A stretch of DNA of 64,000 nt, from assembly GCF_026341815.1 (NCBI RefSeq), contig NZ_JAPENX010000001.1, positions 1,736,001 to 1,800,000 on the forward strand. The letters run 5' to 3'. Made by a program: the position numbers and the translations under genes. This DNA is from Streptomyces sp. NBC_00572 (GTDB lineage: Bacteria > Actinomycetota > Actinomycetes > Streptomycetales > Streptomycetaceae). Within the stretch, counting starts at the first letter, position 1; the number at the start of each line of letters is the position of its first letter. The notes below the pieces were generated by a model. It was not told the DNA's origin and did no database searches. It saw only the letters and a list, made by a program, of their open reading frames with translations. Below, in pieces: positions 44,271-52,822 of the stretch.

Positions 44271-45233
44271 CGCCCCTCCCCCGTGCCCGAGCTGCACGCG
44301 GCGCTGCTGATGCTGGGCGCCCCGCATGAGGGGCTGCTCTTCGGCCGCTGGCGGGGCAGGCTCCTGCGGGCCCTGCCGGGCGCGGCCGAGCCGCTCGCGG
44401 AGCTGTCGCCGGGCGGGACGGCCCCGTACTTCCTCGACGTCCTCGGCGAGACACGGGAGGAGGGCTTCGCGCTGATCCGGTCCGCGCGGCCGGAGGTCGT
44501 ACGGTCCGAGCTGGCACGGGTGTACGCGGGACGGGGCACCGTCCCGCCGTGGATCCGGGCCCTGCGCGCCGGGGACGCCGAGGCCTGGGCAACGCTCGAC
44601 CGGGCCCAGCGGGCGGCGTACGAGACGGTCCTCGCGCCGGTGTGGCCGCTGGTCCAGGACCTGCACCGGGCGGAGTTCACCCGGTACGCGCTGACGGCCG
44701 CCGAGTGGGGCCTCGCCGCCGCCCTGGCGGCGGTGGCCCCGGGCTCACGGCTGCGCAACGGGGTCTGGGAGTGGCCGGCGGGCCCGGCGGGCGGTGAGGT
44801 CCGGCTCGGCGGGCGGGGCCTGGTCCTGCTGCCGACCTTCCACTGGCGGGGTGGCCCACTGGTCCAGGACCTGCCGGACCGCCCGGTGGTCGTCGCGTAC
44901 CCGGCGGGCGAGGGCCTGCCGCTCACCCCGGAACCCCGGGGAGAGGGCCTGGCGGCGATCCTGGGCCGCACGAGGACCGCCGTGCTGCACGCCCTGGCGC
45001 AACCCCGCACGACGACGGACCTGGCCCGCCACACCGGCACAAGCAACGCGACGGCCTCGGCCCACGCGACGGCCCTCCGAACAGCGGGCCTGATCACCAC
45101 GACAAGAACAGGCAGATCGGTCCACCACGAACAGACCCCCTTGGGGGCCCTGGTCGTGGGCATGCGTTCCGCCGGGGCGGTGGGGGCACCCCCGGACGAA
45201 GTCCGGGGGAGGGTGGACACAACAACCCCGTAG
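44238..45233 (+). CDS. HTH regulator, apparently 5'-truncated
   Basis: The 331-residue frame opens at GTG 44238. Residues 6-12 (RVRLAPRP) match the region that normally follows 10-15 N-terminal residues in large ArsR-type Streptomyces regulators. The C-terminus holds the HTH (RTAVLHALAQPRTTTDLARH, ATALRTAGLITT). It may still make protein from GTG 44238 with GGGAGG next to it, but its own promoter is gone. The first codons lie within the hydrolase remnant. Confidence 0.72.
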   Translation: MRRPARVRLAPRPSPVPELHAALLMLGAPHEGLLFGRWRGRLLRALPGAAEPLAELSPGGTAPYFLDVLGETREEGFALIRSARPEVVRSELARVYAGRGTVPPWIRALRAGDAEAWATLDRAQRAAYETVLAPVWPLVQDLHRAEFTRYALTAAEWGLAAALAAVAPGSRLRNGVWEWPAGPAGGEVRLGGRGLVLLPTFHWRGGPLVQDLPDRPVVVAYPAGEGLPLTPEPRGEGLAAILGRTRTAVLHALAQPRTTTDLARHTGTSNATASAHATALRTAGLITTTRTGRSVHHEQTPLGALVVGMRSAGAVGAPPDEVRGRVDTTTP

Positions 45234-45291
45234 GGCGGCACCGACGAACTGAAGGCCGCCCCCAGGGCCGTAACCGAGTGAGCCGCGCCCT

Positions 45292-45330
45292 AGGGGGTGT
45301 CTGACGATTCCCGTCGGGGCCGGCCCTAGC
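45292..45330. repeat. Half-copy of dispersed palindromic element
   Basis: AGGGGGTGTCTGACGATTCC begins at 45294 and continues CGTCGGGGCCGG, closely matching the minus strand of the 19192-19246 element. The second arm is absent. As in the first copy, it abuts a stop codon (IclR gene). Confidence 0.6.
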
Positions 45331-45967
45331 GCAACGCGTCGGCGACCTCGCGGGCCGCGTCCACCACCCGCGGCCCGACCCGCTCCGGCACCGCGTCCGC
45401 GAGCATCACGACGCCGACGCTGCCTTCCACGCCCGTGACGCCGACGAGAGGCGCGGCCGCACCGCTGGCGCCCGCCTCCAGTTCGCCGTGGGTGAGTGTG
45501 AAGCCCGGTTCGATCAGGCCGCCCTGGCGGGCTGCGAGGATGGCGCGGCCGGCCGCGCCCCGGTCGAGCGGGTGGCGGAAGCCGGCCCGGTAGGCGACGT
45601 GGTAGTCGGTCCAGGTCGGTTCGACGACCGCGACCGCGAGCGCCTCCGCGCCGTCGACCAGCGTCAGATGGGCCGTCGCACCGATGTCCTCGGCGAGGGA
45701 GCGCAGCGCGGGCAGCGCGGCCTCCCGGACCAGGGGGTGGACCTGGCGGCCGAGCCGGAGCACGCCGAGGCCGACGCGGGCACGCCCGCCGAGGTCGCGA
45801 CGGACGAGGGCGTGCTGCTCCAGGGTGGCGAGCAGCCGGTAGACGACGGTCCGGTTGACACCGAGTTTGTTGGACAACTCGGTGACGGTCAGGCCGTGGT
45901 CGGTGTCGGCGAGCAGTTTGAGGACTCTGAGTCCCCGGTCGAGCGTCTGGGAGGTCTCCGCGGTCAC
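45326..45967 (-). CDS. IclR family regulator
   Basis: The 213-residue product starts at GTG 45967 (TAETSQTLDRGLRVLKLLAD), with AAGGAGAGG upstream. The N-terminal HTH is VTELSNKLGVNRTVVYRLLA. The C-terminal effector domain has TAHLTLVDGAEALAVAVVEP and RAGFRHPLDRGAAGRAIL. IclR proteins sense small aromatic or carboxylic ligands. No obvious target gene is adjacent. The ORF could extend to 46021, but that adds an untypical head. Confidence 0.92.
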   Translation of the reverse strand: MTAETSQTLDRGLRVLKLLADTDHGLTVTELSNKLGVNRTVVYRLLATLEQHALVRRDLGGRARVGLGVLRLGRQVHPLVREAALPALRSLAEDIGATAHLTLVDGAEALAVAVVEPTWTDYHVAYRAGFRHPLDRGAAGRAILAARQGGLIEPGFTLTHGELEAGASGAAAPLVGVTGVEGSVGVVMLADAVPERVGPRVVDAAREVADALR

Positions 45968-46349
45968 GACGCCCTCTCCTTCGGAGTGAGTGGCGGCGGG
46001 GCTCTCACGGGGTTGCGTCACCGGTCCCGTCGGCGACGCACGTCAGAGGCCGCCGGCAGGAAGGGGTACACCGGCTGCGCTCCGCGGCGGCGCTGCCACG
46101 GGGCGATTGCTTTTGAGCCGGGACAGTAGCGACCCGCTCCGCTCAGCGGAAGACCTCGTCCAGAATCCGGGCGCCGCCGACCGTATAGAGACGGTTCGGG
46201 ACCTTCGTCGGTCGGACGCGGGACTTTGGCGGACAAGATCGGCTTTGTCGTGCACGTAGCGTGGAGGTGCCCGGAGGCCGACCGTGGGGGCCGGTCTCCG
46301 ACGCCGTTCCGCCGCCGCTCCTTCACCGGTTCCGCCGCGGTGGGACGAG
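45968..46349. other. IclR upstream region, no gene seen
   Basis: About 380 bases with only overlapping short ORFs and no coding bias. It should hold the IclR promoter. I see no strong operator palindrome or repeat. Confidence 0.55.
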
Positions 46350-46383
46350 TGAGGCCCGTACGAACGCCGTCGTACGGGCCTCA
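46350..46383 (-). terminator. Terminator hairpin after helicase
   Basis: TGAGGCCCGTACGA pairs perfectly with TCGTACGGGCCTCA around a six-base loop, 17 bases after the helicase stop. Confidence 0.88.
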
Positions 46384-46400
46384 GCTGTTCATCCGACGGG

Positions 46401-48191
46401 TCACCGCATCCGGGTGGCCCACTCCTGCACCTTCTTGATCCGTTCCCGGATCTGGCCGGCGGTGGCCTCCGCGCTCGGCGGCCCGCCGCACACCCGGCGC
46501 AGCTCCGTGTGGATCACGCCGTGGGGCTTGCCGGTCTGGTGGACGTACGCGCCGACCATGGTGTTGAGCTGCTTGCGCAGCTCCAGGAGCTCCTTGTGGG
46601 AAACGACAGGACGCCGCTCGGCGGGAAGTTCGAGCAGATCCGCCTCGTCGTCCGGCTTCTTGCGGCTGTGCGCGATCTGCCGGGCCTGGCGCTTCTGGAG
46701 GAGCAGTTGGACCTGGTCGGGTTCGAGGAGGCCCGGGATGCCGAGGTAGTCCTGCTCCTCAGCGCTGCCGGGGTGGGCCTGCATGCCGAACTCGGCGCTG
46801 TTGTAGAGGACGCGGTCGAAGACGGCGTCGGACTCCAGCGCCTCGAAGGGCAGCATGTCCTGCTCGCCGGTGTCCTCGTCCTGCTGCCGCTCGGCCTCGG
46901 CGAGTTCCTTCTCGGACTCGGCGTACGGGTCCTCCTCGCCCTGCTTCTTGGGCTTGTCGAGGACGTGGTCGCGCTCGACCTCCATCTCGTTGGCGAAACC
47001 GAGGAGGCTGGGGATCGTGGGAAGGAACACGGAGGCGGTCTCGCCGCGCCTGCGCGAACGCACGAAACGGCCGACGGCCTGCGCGAAGAAGAGCGGGGTC
47101 GAGATGGTCGTCGCGTACACCCCGACGGAGAGACGGGGCACGTCGACGCCCTCGGACACCATGCGGACGGCGACCATCCAGCGGTCGTTGTTCTCGCTGA
47201 ACTCGTCGATGCGGTTCGAGGCGCCGGTGTCGTCGGAGAGGACGACGGTGGCCTTGGTGCCGGTGATCTCGCGGATCAGCTTGGCGTACGAGCGGGCCGA
47301 GTCCTGGTCGGAGGCGATGACGAGCCCGCCCGCGTCGGGGATGGACTTCCGGACCTCGGTGAGCCGCTGGTCGGCGGCCCGGAGGACGTTCGGCATCCAG
47401 TCGCCCTTCGCGTCGAGGGCGGTGCGCCAGGCCTGCGAGACGGCGTCCTTCGTCATCGGCTCGCCGAGGCGGGCGGCGATCTCGTCACCGGCCTTGGTGC
47501 GCCAGCGCATGTTGCCGCTGTAGGAGAGGAAGATGACGGGCCGGACGACGCCGTCGCCGAGGGCGTTCCCGTAGCCGTACGTGTAGTCCGCGGAGGACCG
47601 CCGGATGCCGTCGTTCCCCTCCTCGTACGTGACGAAGGGGATGGGGTTGGTGTCGGAGCGGAAGGGGGTGCCGGTGAGCGCGAGCCGCCGGGTGGCGGGC
47701 TCGAAGGCCTCAAGGCAGGCCTCGCCCCAGGACTTGGAGTCTCCGGCGTGGTGGATCTCGTCGAGGATGACGAGGGTCTTGCGCTGCTCGCAGCGGTTGC
47801 GGTGGAGCATCGGTCGGACGCCGACACCGGCGTAGGTGATGGCGACCCCGTCGTACTCCTTGCTGAGCGGCCCGGCGCTGTAGTCCGGGTCCAGCTTGAT
47901 GCCTATCCGCGCGGCTGCGGCGGCCCACTGCTTCTTGAGGTGCTCGGTGGGCGCGACGACGGTGATCTGCTGCACGACGTGGTGGTGCAGCAGCCAGGAC
48001 GCGAGGGTCAGGGCGAAGGTCGTCTTGCCGGCGCCGGGGGTGGCGACGGCGAGGAAGTCACGGGGCTGCTCCTGGAGGTACCTCTCCATGGCGCCCTGCT
48101 GCCAGGCTCGCAGCTTGCCGGCGGTACCCCATGGGGCCCGGCCGGGGAAGGCGGGAGAAAGGTGATGGGAGGAGGTGGTGGTAGTAGTCAC
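46401..48191 (-). CDS. DEAD/DEAH-type superfamily 2 helicase
   Basis: The 596-residue product starts at GTG with a Thr/Ser-rich head. Motif I is ATPGAGKTTFAL, motif II DEIHH, motif III TGTPFRSD, and motifs V-VI are in MVSEGVDVPRLSVGVYAT and AQAVGRFVRS. This is an XPB/RadD-like DNA helicase or translocase layout. The C-terminal ~180 residues include an acidic region and a Pro/Arg end. It is monocistronic with its own terminator. No nuclease or defence partner is adjacent. Confidence 0.92.
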   Translation of the reverse strand: MTTTTTSSHHLSPAFPGRAPWGTAGKLRAWQQGAMERYLQEQPRDFLAVATPGAGKTTFALTLASWLLHHHVVQQITVVAPTEHLKKQWAAAAARIGIKLDPDYSAGPLSKEYDGVAITYAGVGVRPMLHRNRCEQRKTLVILDEIHHAGDSKSWGEACLEAFEPATRRLALTGTPFRSDTNPIPFVTYEEGNDGIRRSSADYTYGYGNALGDGVVRPVIFLSYSGNMRWRTKAGDEIAARLGEPMTKDAVSQAWRTALDAKGDWMPNVLRAADQRLTEVRKSIPDAGGLVIASDQDSARSYAKLIREITGTKATVVLSDDTGASNRIDEFSENNDRWMVAVRMVSEGVDVPRLSVGVYATTISTPLFFAQAVGRFVRSRRRGETASVFLPTIPSLLGFANEMEVERDHVLDKPKKQGEEDPYAESEKELAEAERQQDEDTGEQDMLPFEALESDAVFDRVLYNSAEFGMQAHPGSAEEQDYLGIPGLLEPDQVQLLLQKRQARQIAHSRKKPDDEADLLELPAERRPVVSHKELLELRKQLNTMVGAYVHQTGKPHGVIHTELRRVCGGPPSAEATAGQIRERIKKVQEWATRMR

Positions 48192-48250
48192 GATCTCCGG
48201 GTTCGACGCTCGTCCAGATATGACAACCGGGCCACCTTACCGGTGCGGGT

Positions 48251-48285
48251 GCCTCGCCCCACCCCCGGCGAGGGTGTGGCGAGGC
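48251..48285 (-). terminator. Terminator hairpin after doc
   Basis: GCCTCGCCCCACCC pairs with GGGTGTGGCGAGGC (one mismatch) around a seven-base loop, 15 bases after the Doc stop. It sits between the toxin and the helicase. Confidence 0.75.
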
Positions 48286-48300
48286 CGCTTGAGAGAGTCC

Positions 48301-48693
48301 TCACAGCTCCCGCAGCCGCTGCGCAATGCCGGAAATGTCCCCCTCGGTGCCGGCCGCGACATCAATGACCAGCGCGTATGCCCGGTCCTGGTCGACCTCG
48401 GCGAGATCGACTCCGTTCACGGCGAGGAAGGTCGCCGCGGAGAGCCAGGCGGCGCGCTTGTTCCCGTCGACGAAGGGGTGGTTGGCGGCGAGCGCGTGGA
48501 GCAGCACGGCCGCCTGCTCCCAGAGATCGGTGTACGCGCTCTCGCCGAACATCCGGGCCCTCGGCCGGTGCACGGCGGACTCCAGGAGCCCGGGGGCCCG
48601 CAGCTCGGGCAGGCCCTCGCCGGTGAAGGCGATCCGGGCGATCTCCTCGACCTCTGCGACGGTCAGGAACCGAGTGGTCGCACGCGTGGTCAT
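48301..48693 (-). CDS. doc: Doc-type Fic toxin
   Basis: The 130-residue Fic/Doc domain has active-site motif HPFVDGNKR (His72 to Arg80), matching HxFx(D/A)GNKR. Doc proteins phosphorylate EF-Tu, while other Fic domains AMPylate; this short form with early VEEIARIAFTGEGLPEL is of the Doc type. It overlaps the antitoxin gene by four bases (ATGA), the antitoxin being translated first. Confidence 0.93.
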   Translation of the reverse strand: MTTRATTRFLTVAEVEEIARIAFTGEGLPELRAPGLLESAVHRPRARMFGESAYTDLWEQAAVLLHALAANHPFVDGNKRAAWLSAATFLAVNGVDLAEVDQDRAYALVIDVAAGTEGDISGIAQRLREL

Positions 48694-48878
48694 TCGCCGA
48701 GCCTCCTCAGGAGGGACTGGTGCCCCAGGGCGAGGCGCATGGCCTGCTGCCGCACGAAGGCGGCCTCGACGACCAGGAACCGGTCGAGGGCCTGCTCGGC
48801 CAGCTCCTCCGGGGTGACGCCACGGGCGTCGGCGAGGTCGGCGAACCCGTCGCCGACCGGAAGGGTCATGTCACGCAT
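48690..48878 (-). CDS. Antitoxin of Doc module
   Basis: The 62-residue protein (VGDGFADLADARGVTPEELAEQALDRFLVVEAAF) is predicted helical with a C-terminal basic Arg-Leu segment (HQSLLRRLGE). It lacks a clear Phd/YefM fold and looks more like a ribbon-helix-helix/CopG-type DNA-binding head with a toxin-neutralising tail. Its identity as the antitoxin rests on coupling to doc and on size. Confidence 0.85.
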   Translation of the reverse strand: MRDMTLPVGDGFADLADARGVTPEELAEQALDRFLVVEAAFVRQQAMRLALGHQSLLRRLGE

Positions 48879-49168
48879 GGCCCGAGGGTACGGAGGCGGG
48901 CACACGGCCGCGAAGGCTTTACGGGCCGCGCCGGCTCCACGGGCCGTGGCTGACGGTCTCGGGGCCGGCCCCTGCACCGGGCCGGTGTGCGGCGTGCGTC
49001 GGGCACACGAGCCACCGCGGTCCGGGCCCCGCCGTACACCCCCGCACCCGCGCATCCGCGCCGCCCTGCGTACAGCCACAGCCCTGCCCCCGACGCCTGC
49101 CGCGTGCACCCCTACGCCCCCGCCCGGCCCGCGTACACCCCCGCACCCCGCCTGCCCCGCGTGCAGTC

Positions 49169-50674
49169 CTACGCCCGTACCTGCCCCTTCTCCCCGTGCA
49201 GCCGGGTCGCCACCCAGGCCCCCACCGCCGCGACCCCCGCCATCGGCAGGAAGACCGCCGCGAAGGCCCCCGGGTGGGAGCCCGAGCCGACCGAGGACGT
49301 GACCGCGTGGCCCACCGCGCCGCCGCCGAGCGCCGCGAAGGCCGCGCCGCCCGCGGCGAGGAGCAGGACGTTGGAGAGGCCGTCGGAGATCTGCAGGGCG
49401 GCCGAGTTCGCGCCGACTTCCTCGGGCGCGGAGAGCTTCATGAGCAGCACGCTCGTCGAGGCGATCACGGCCCCCATGCCGAGGCAGCCGAGGCCCCAGG
49501 CCACGGCGAGCACCCACACCGGCACCGCCGTGATCAGCACGGTCGGCGCCGCCGCGATGGCGAGCGCGACCAGGACCATGCCGAGGACCACGAGCCGCTC
49601 CCGGTACGGCTCCGTCCACGGCCGGGCCTGGATCCAGGAGCCGAGCGCCCAGGTGAGGCCGCCCGCCGCGAGGGAGAGCCCGGCCAAGGTGGGACTCAGA
49701 CCGCGCTGGGTGACCAGCATCAGCGGCACGAAGGACTCGGCCGCGATGAAGGCGCCCGCGGCGATGCCGCGGAGCAGGACGACGGACGGCAGGCCGCGGG
49801 CCGCCCGGTAGGTGCCCTGCGGAAGGAGCCCGCGGACGGCGGGCACGAGGAGCGCGGCGCCCGCGGCCGCCGGGACCAGGGAGAGCCAGCGCAGCTCCTG
49901 ACCCGCGTACTGGAGGAGCGCCGCGCCCGCCGAGATGCCGAGCGCGAGCAGGATCCGGCGCCGGTCCCAGGGGCCGACGGGCGCGGTCGGGTCGGCCGGG
50001 CCCGAGGCGGTGCGGCGTATCGCGGGGAGGGCGAGGGCCAGCGGAAAGACGACGAGGGCGGGGATGCCGACGAAGACCCAGCGCCAGCCGAGGTGCTCGG
50101 TGATCGTTCCGGCGGCGAGCGGCCCGACGACGGAGGGGACGACCCAGCTCGCGGCGAACGCGGCCATGATCGCCGGTCTGAGGTGCTCGGCGTAGGCCCG
50201 GCCGACGATCACGTACAGCGCGACGATGACCAGCCCTCCACCGAGGCCCTGGACGGCCCGGCCGAGGATGAACATCCACATGGCACCGGCGGTCCCGGAG
50301 AGCAGCAGCCCGCCGGCGAAGGCGCTGATGCCCGCGGTGAGGGGCGCGAGCGGCCCGCTGCGGTCGGACCACTGCCCAGCCAGGACCATGGCGAAGAGGC
50401 TGGTGGTGAAGTAGGCGGAGAAGGCGAAGGCGTAGAGGGGGATGCCGTTCAGCTCGCGGGCGGCGACGGGCATCGCCGTGCCGACGGCGGTGGCCTCGAA
50501 GGCGATGAGCAGGACGACGGAGACGATGCCGATGCTGAGCGCCCGGTGGGCCGGGTCGAGGACGGACCCCTTGGATTCGACGGTGTCGAGGATGTCGACG
50601 GTGTCGGCGTCGCGCGCGGCAAGGGGTCCGGGGCTTGGGGCGACGTCGGTGTCGCTGGGTTCGAGGGCGCTCAT
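49169..50674 (-). CDS. MFS drug exporter (DHA2/14-TM-like)
   Basis: The 501-residue transporter has a ~45-residue cytosolic head and about 12-14 TM helices. The motif FEATAVGTAMPVAARELNG, the loop GQWSDRSGPLAPL and GRAVQGLGGGLVIVALY (motif C-like) are typical of drug:H+ antiporters. The substrate is unknown. The 290 bases downstream to the antitoxin gene are C-rich with direct repeats of GTACACCCCCGCACCC near 49032 and 49133. Confidence 0.92.
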   Translation of the reverse strand: MSALEPSDTDVAPSPGPLAARDADTVDILDTVESKGSVLDPAHRALSIGIVSVVLLIAFEATAVGTAMPVAARELNGIPLYAFAFSAYFTTSLFAMVLAGQWSDRSGPLAPLTAGISAFAGGLLLSGTAGAMWMFILGRAVQGLGGGLVIVALYVIVGRAYAEHLRPAIMAAFAASWVVPSVVGPLAAGTITEHLGWRWVFVGIPALVVFPLALALPAIRRTASGPADPTAPVGPWDRRRILLALGISAGAALLQYAGQELRWLSLVPAAAGAALLVPAVRGLLPQGTYRAARGLPSVVLLRGIAAGAFIAAESFVPLMLVTQRGLSPTLAGLSLAAGGLTWALGSWIQARPWTEPYRERLVVLGMVLVALAIAAAPTVLITAVPVWVLAVAWGLGCLGMGAVIASTSVLLMKLSAPEEVGANSAALQISDGLSNVLLLAAGGAAFAALGGGAVGHAVTSSVGSGSHPGAFAAVFLPMAGVAAVGAWVATRLHGEKGQVRA

Positions 50675-50876
50675 TCCCCCAGGGTAAGAGGTGAAGAGGT
50701 AAATGACCCCTGTCAGGAGTCCCGGTACGACTCAGCCCTTGGACGTACGACGGACGCCCGACGGCCGCAGGACTGTGAACGCGGTGTGGCAGCGTCATTG
50801 CAGTCGCATGGCACGACCCCGGAACCCCTTGAGCCCCTCCCGGCCCCCGCCTACGGTCGTACTCGTTGCACCACAT

Positions 50877-50948
50877 GACCGTGTGCCCGAGTGGTTGAGG
50901 GGCTCGCCTGCAAAGCGAGTTACGTGGGTTCAATTCCCGCCACGGTCT
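50877..50948 (+). tRNA. tRNA-Cys (GCA), unusual D-arm
   Basis: The fold has acceptor GACCGTG/CACGGTC, a 3-bp D stem CCC/GGG, anticodon stem CTCGC/GCGAG with loop CTGCAAA (anticodon GCA), a four-base variable region, T arm GTGGG-TTCAATT-CCCGC, and discriminator T73. The discriminator is the identity base for tRNA-Cys. No CCA is encoded. The GAGTGGTTGA D-loop resembles tRNA-Ser more than the usual Streptomyces tRNA-Cys as I remember it. Confidence 0.88.
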
Positions 50949-50972
50949 CCAGCTGCCTGACCAGGCAGAAGC

Positions 50973-51006
50973 AAAGGGCGGCACCCCTCACAGGGTGCCG
51001 CCCTTT
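50973..51006 (+). terminator. Terminator hairpin after tRNA-Cys
   Basis: AAAGGGCGGCACCC pairs perfectly with GGGTGCCGCCCTTT around a six-base loop, 24 bases after the tRNA. Confidence 0.88.
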
Positions 51007-51069
51007 CGTTCGCCCGTCTCAGTCTCCGTCTCAATTGGCCGGCACGAGCACGCCGGCCGTCCCCTCTTC

Positions 51070-51135
51070 GCCATCGTCTGGCCGATCCGTTACGGGCTGC
51101 TCTTGCCATCGTCTGGCCGATCCGTTACGGGCTGC
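51070..51135. repeat. Two 31-bp direct repeats after tRNA-Cys
   Basis: Bases 51070-51100 are repeated exactly at 51105-51135 with four bases between. The core is GTCTGGCCGATCCGTTACGG. It sits between the tRNA terminator and a small membrane-protein gene. Confidence 0.92.
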
Positions 51136-51162
51136 CAGATCAGGCCGTCCACCTGTCGGGCG

Positions 51163-51450
51163 ATGTCCGTCCTGGCGGCCGCCACCCTGGTGATGGTGAT
51201 GCTCGCCCAAGTGATCCACATCGGCCCCTCGGGCTGCGTCCCGCTCGTCCCCCTGGCCACCCTCGGCCTGGCGGGCTTCGTCCAGGACACCCTCATCCGG
51301 CGGCTGCTGTCCTGGCTGGGCCCGAAGATCGGCGACCTCCGGATCGAGGGCCTGGGCACGGTCCTCCTCGCGGCGCTGATCACCCGCGCGACGGTGCTCC
51401 TCCTGTCCCAGCTGTCCCCGCCGGCGATGTCGGGGACGGCGGAGGACTGA
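51163..51450 (+). CDS. Small membrane protein
   Basis: The 95-residue product starts at ATG 51163 (MSVLAAATLVMVMLAQVIHI). It has two or three hydrophobic segments (VPLVPLATLGLAGFVQDTLI, GLGTVLLAALITRATVLLLS), with a short amphipathic part between. No family is recognised and no clear ribosome site is visible, so the start is tentative. The upstream in-frame extension runs through the 31-bp repeats and is probably non-coding. Confidence 0.6.
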   Translation: MSVLAAATLVMVMLAQVIHIGPSGCVPLVPLATLGLAGFVQDTLIRRLLSWLGPKIGDLRIEGLGTVLLAALITRATVLLLSQLSPPAMSGTAED

Positions 51451-51468
51451 TGGCGGAGGCCGCGCACG

Positions 51469-52128
51469 TCACGGGAGCAGATCGGCAGGGACGGACACCG
51501 TCTCCGTACAGCCGAGAAGCCGACGCGTGTTCTCGGCGAGGGCCCTCAGGAGCTGCTCCGTCGACACGGCCGAGTCCGCCTTCCGGCCCTCGTCCTTCAC
51601 GGCGACCTGGAGCGGCAGCTCGCGACCCTGGCCGGCGGCGGCGCCCGGGACGGTGCAGGGCACGACGAGCGGCGTACCCCAGGCGTCGGGGCGGGAGGCC
51701 ACGTGGACCCCGTCCGCGACGGTGCGCCAACGAAGCCTGCCGTCGCCGGAGCCCACGGAGTCGATGTCGTACATCGACCACCCGACGGTGCCGGTGACCC
51801 GAGCCGCGCCCGCTCCGCCCTCCATCTCGCACGGGTGATAGGTGGTACGCCGCAGATCGTCCCCAACGGCGCTCCAACTACGCGCCTCCACGACCAGGGC
51901 GTCCCGCATCCCGGCCGGCGAACGTCCGAACGCCCGAAACCCGCCACCGAACTCGGCCCGCACCGCCTCGACGCCGGCCACACCGAACACCTCCTGGCAG
52001 GACTTGAGAGCCGCCAAGTGCTCCACATCCGCCGCGTCGGAGGCCTTACCGGTGTCCCCGCCTCCGGAACACGCCGAGACGGCGAGAAGCACGGCGACCG
52101 CAGCTGCCGTTACTGCTCCCCGCGCCAC
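51469..52128 (-). CDS. Four-Cys lipoprotein, paralogue A
   Basis: The 219-residue lipoprotein has signal VARGAVTAAAVAVLLAVSAC, with the lipobox Cys at residue 20. The mature part keeps four cysteines (LKSCQEVFG, TTYHPCEM, VVPCTVPG, LLGCTET) at spacings like the two related lipoproteins at 52110 and 58707. It ends with a helix (STEQLLRALAENTRRLLGC). GTG 52128 is preceded by GAGGTGAAG. It overlaps the preceding lipoprotein gene by 19 bases, so the two are coupled. It is probably membrane-anchored on the outer face. Confidence 0.85.
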   Translation of the reverse strand: MARGAVTAAAVAVLLAVSACSGGGDTGKASDAADVEHLAALKSCQEVFGVAGVEAVRAEFGGGFRAFGRSPAGMRDALVVEARSWSAVGDDLRRTTYHPCEMEGGAGAARVTGTVGWSMYDIDSVGSGDGRLRWRTVADGVHVASRPDAWGTPLVVPCTVPGAAAGQGRELPLQVAVKDEGRKADSAVSTEQLLRALAENTRRLLGCTETVSVPADLLP

Positions 52129-52793
52129 TGCTTCACCTCGAACACGGGCTTCTCCGGGAGACCGGCGTTGTTCTCGCAGCCCAGTTCCTTCACGACGGCC
52201 AGCGTGACGGAGTGAAGGACGGTGAGGTACGCCTCGCGGGTGGCGGGGGTGTTGGCGGGGAAGGTCCCCTTCGTGATGGACTTCTCGAAGCTGAGCACGC
52301 TCTCGATGGGGGTCGGCTGCTCGTCCGACCCCTTGAGCCGCGGACTGGTGCACCCGACGAAGAGACGCGCCGTCTTGTTGTCGGAGCTCGCTTCTCGTCC
52401 CCACCCGTAGAGGTACCGGCCGTAAGCCGTCCACTTGGTGCCGTCGTCGTACAGGTCGGCCTTCTCATAGAGCCGGAAGTCGATCTCGACCCCCCGGCTC
52501 GGGCCGGCGTCGGCACTGACCCGGCACATCGGGCGATGGCCGGGCGGCCTGCCCTCCCTTGCCTGATCCTCGATCACCTCGTTCACGCTCCGATCCAGCC
52601 CACCGCTCCCGGCCTCCGAGAACTTCTTCGCGCCGAGCACCGACTCGAGCGCACCGGCTGCCGCGGGCGAGAGCGTGCCGTCGCACTGCTGCGCGGCGGT
52701 GACCCGCGGCGGCTCCTCCTCATCCCGCCCACAGGCGGTGAGGAGAAGACCGAGGGCAAGCACGGTCGACCCTGATACGGACGCTCTTCTCAT
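52110..52793 (-). CDS. Four-Cys lipoprotein, paralogue B
   Basis: The 227-residue lipoprotein has lipobox LLTAC (Cys21). Cys residues at QQCDGTL, RPMCRVS, LFVGCTS and KELGCENN align with those of the 58707 lipoprotein. Shared local blocks include GREASSDNKTARLFVGC (versus GRRASSSDLHGSIYFTC). It is followed by a coupled third relative. On its 5' side lies an 81-residue ORF resembling the tail of the T7SS substrate. Confidence 0.88.
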   Translation of the reverse strand: MRRASVSGSTVLALGLLLTACGRDEEEPPRVTAAQQCDGTLSPAAAGALESVLGAKKFSEAGSGGLDRSVNEVIEDQAREGRPPGHRPMCRVSADAGPSRGVEIDFRLYEKADLYDDGTKWTAYGRYLYGWGREASSDNKTARLFVGCTSPRLKGSDEQPTPIESVLSFEKSITKGTFPANTPATREAYLTVLHSVTLAVVKELGCENNAGLPEKPVFEVKQWRGEQ

Positions 52794-52822
52794 CTGGTTC
52801 CTCGTGGAGTCGGGGCGGGATC

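Noticed and set aside
46401..48878. Helicase plus Doc module as a phage-defence island
   Set aside because: Separate transcripts with terminators between, and the helicase lacks a nuclease or other defence partner; no positive evidence.
48890..49168. C-rich region as a small coding gene
   Set aside because: Repeats of GTACACCCCCGCACCC and uniform Pro/Arg-type translations in all frames; looks like low-complexity spacer.
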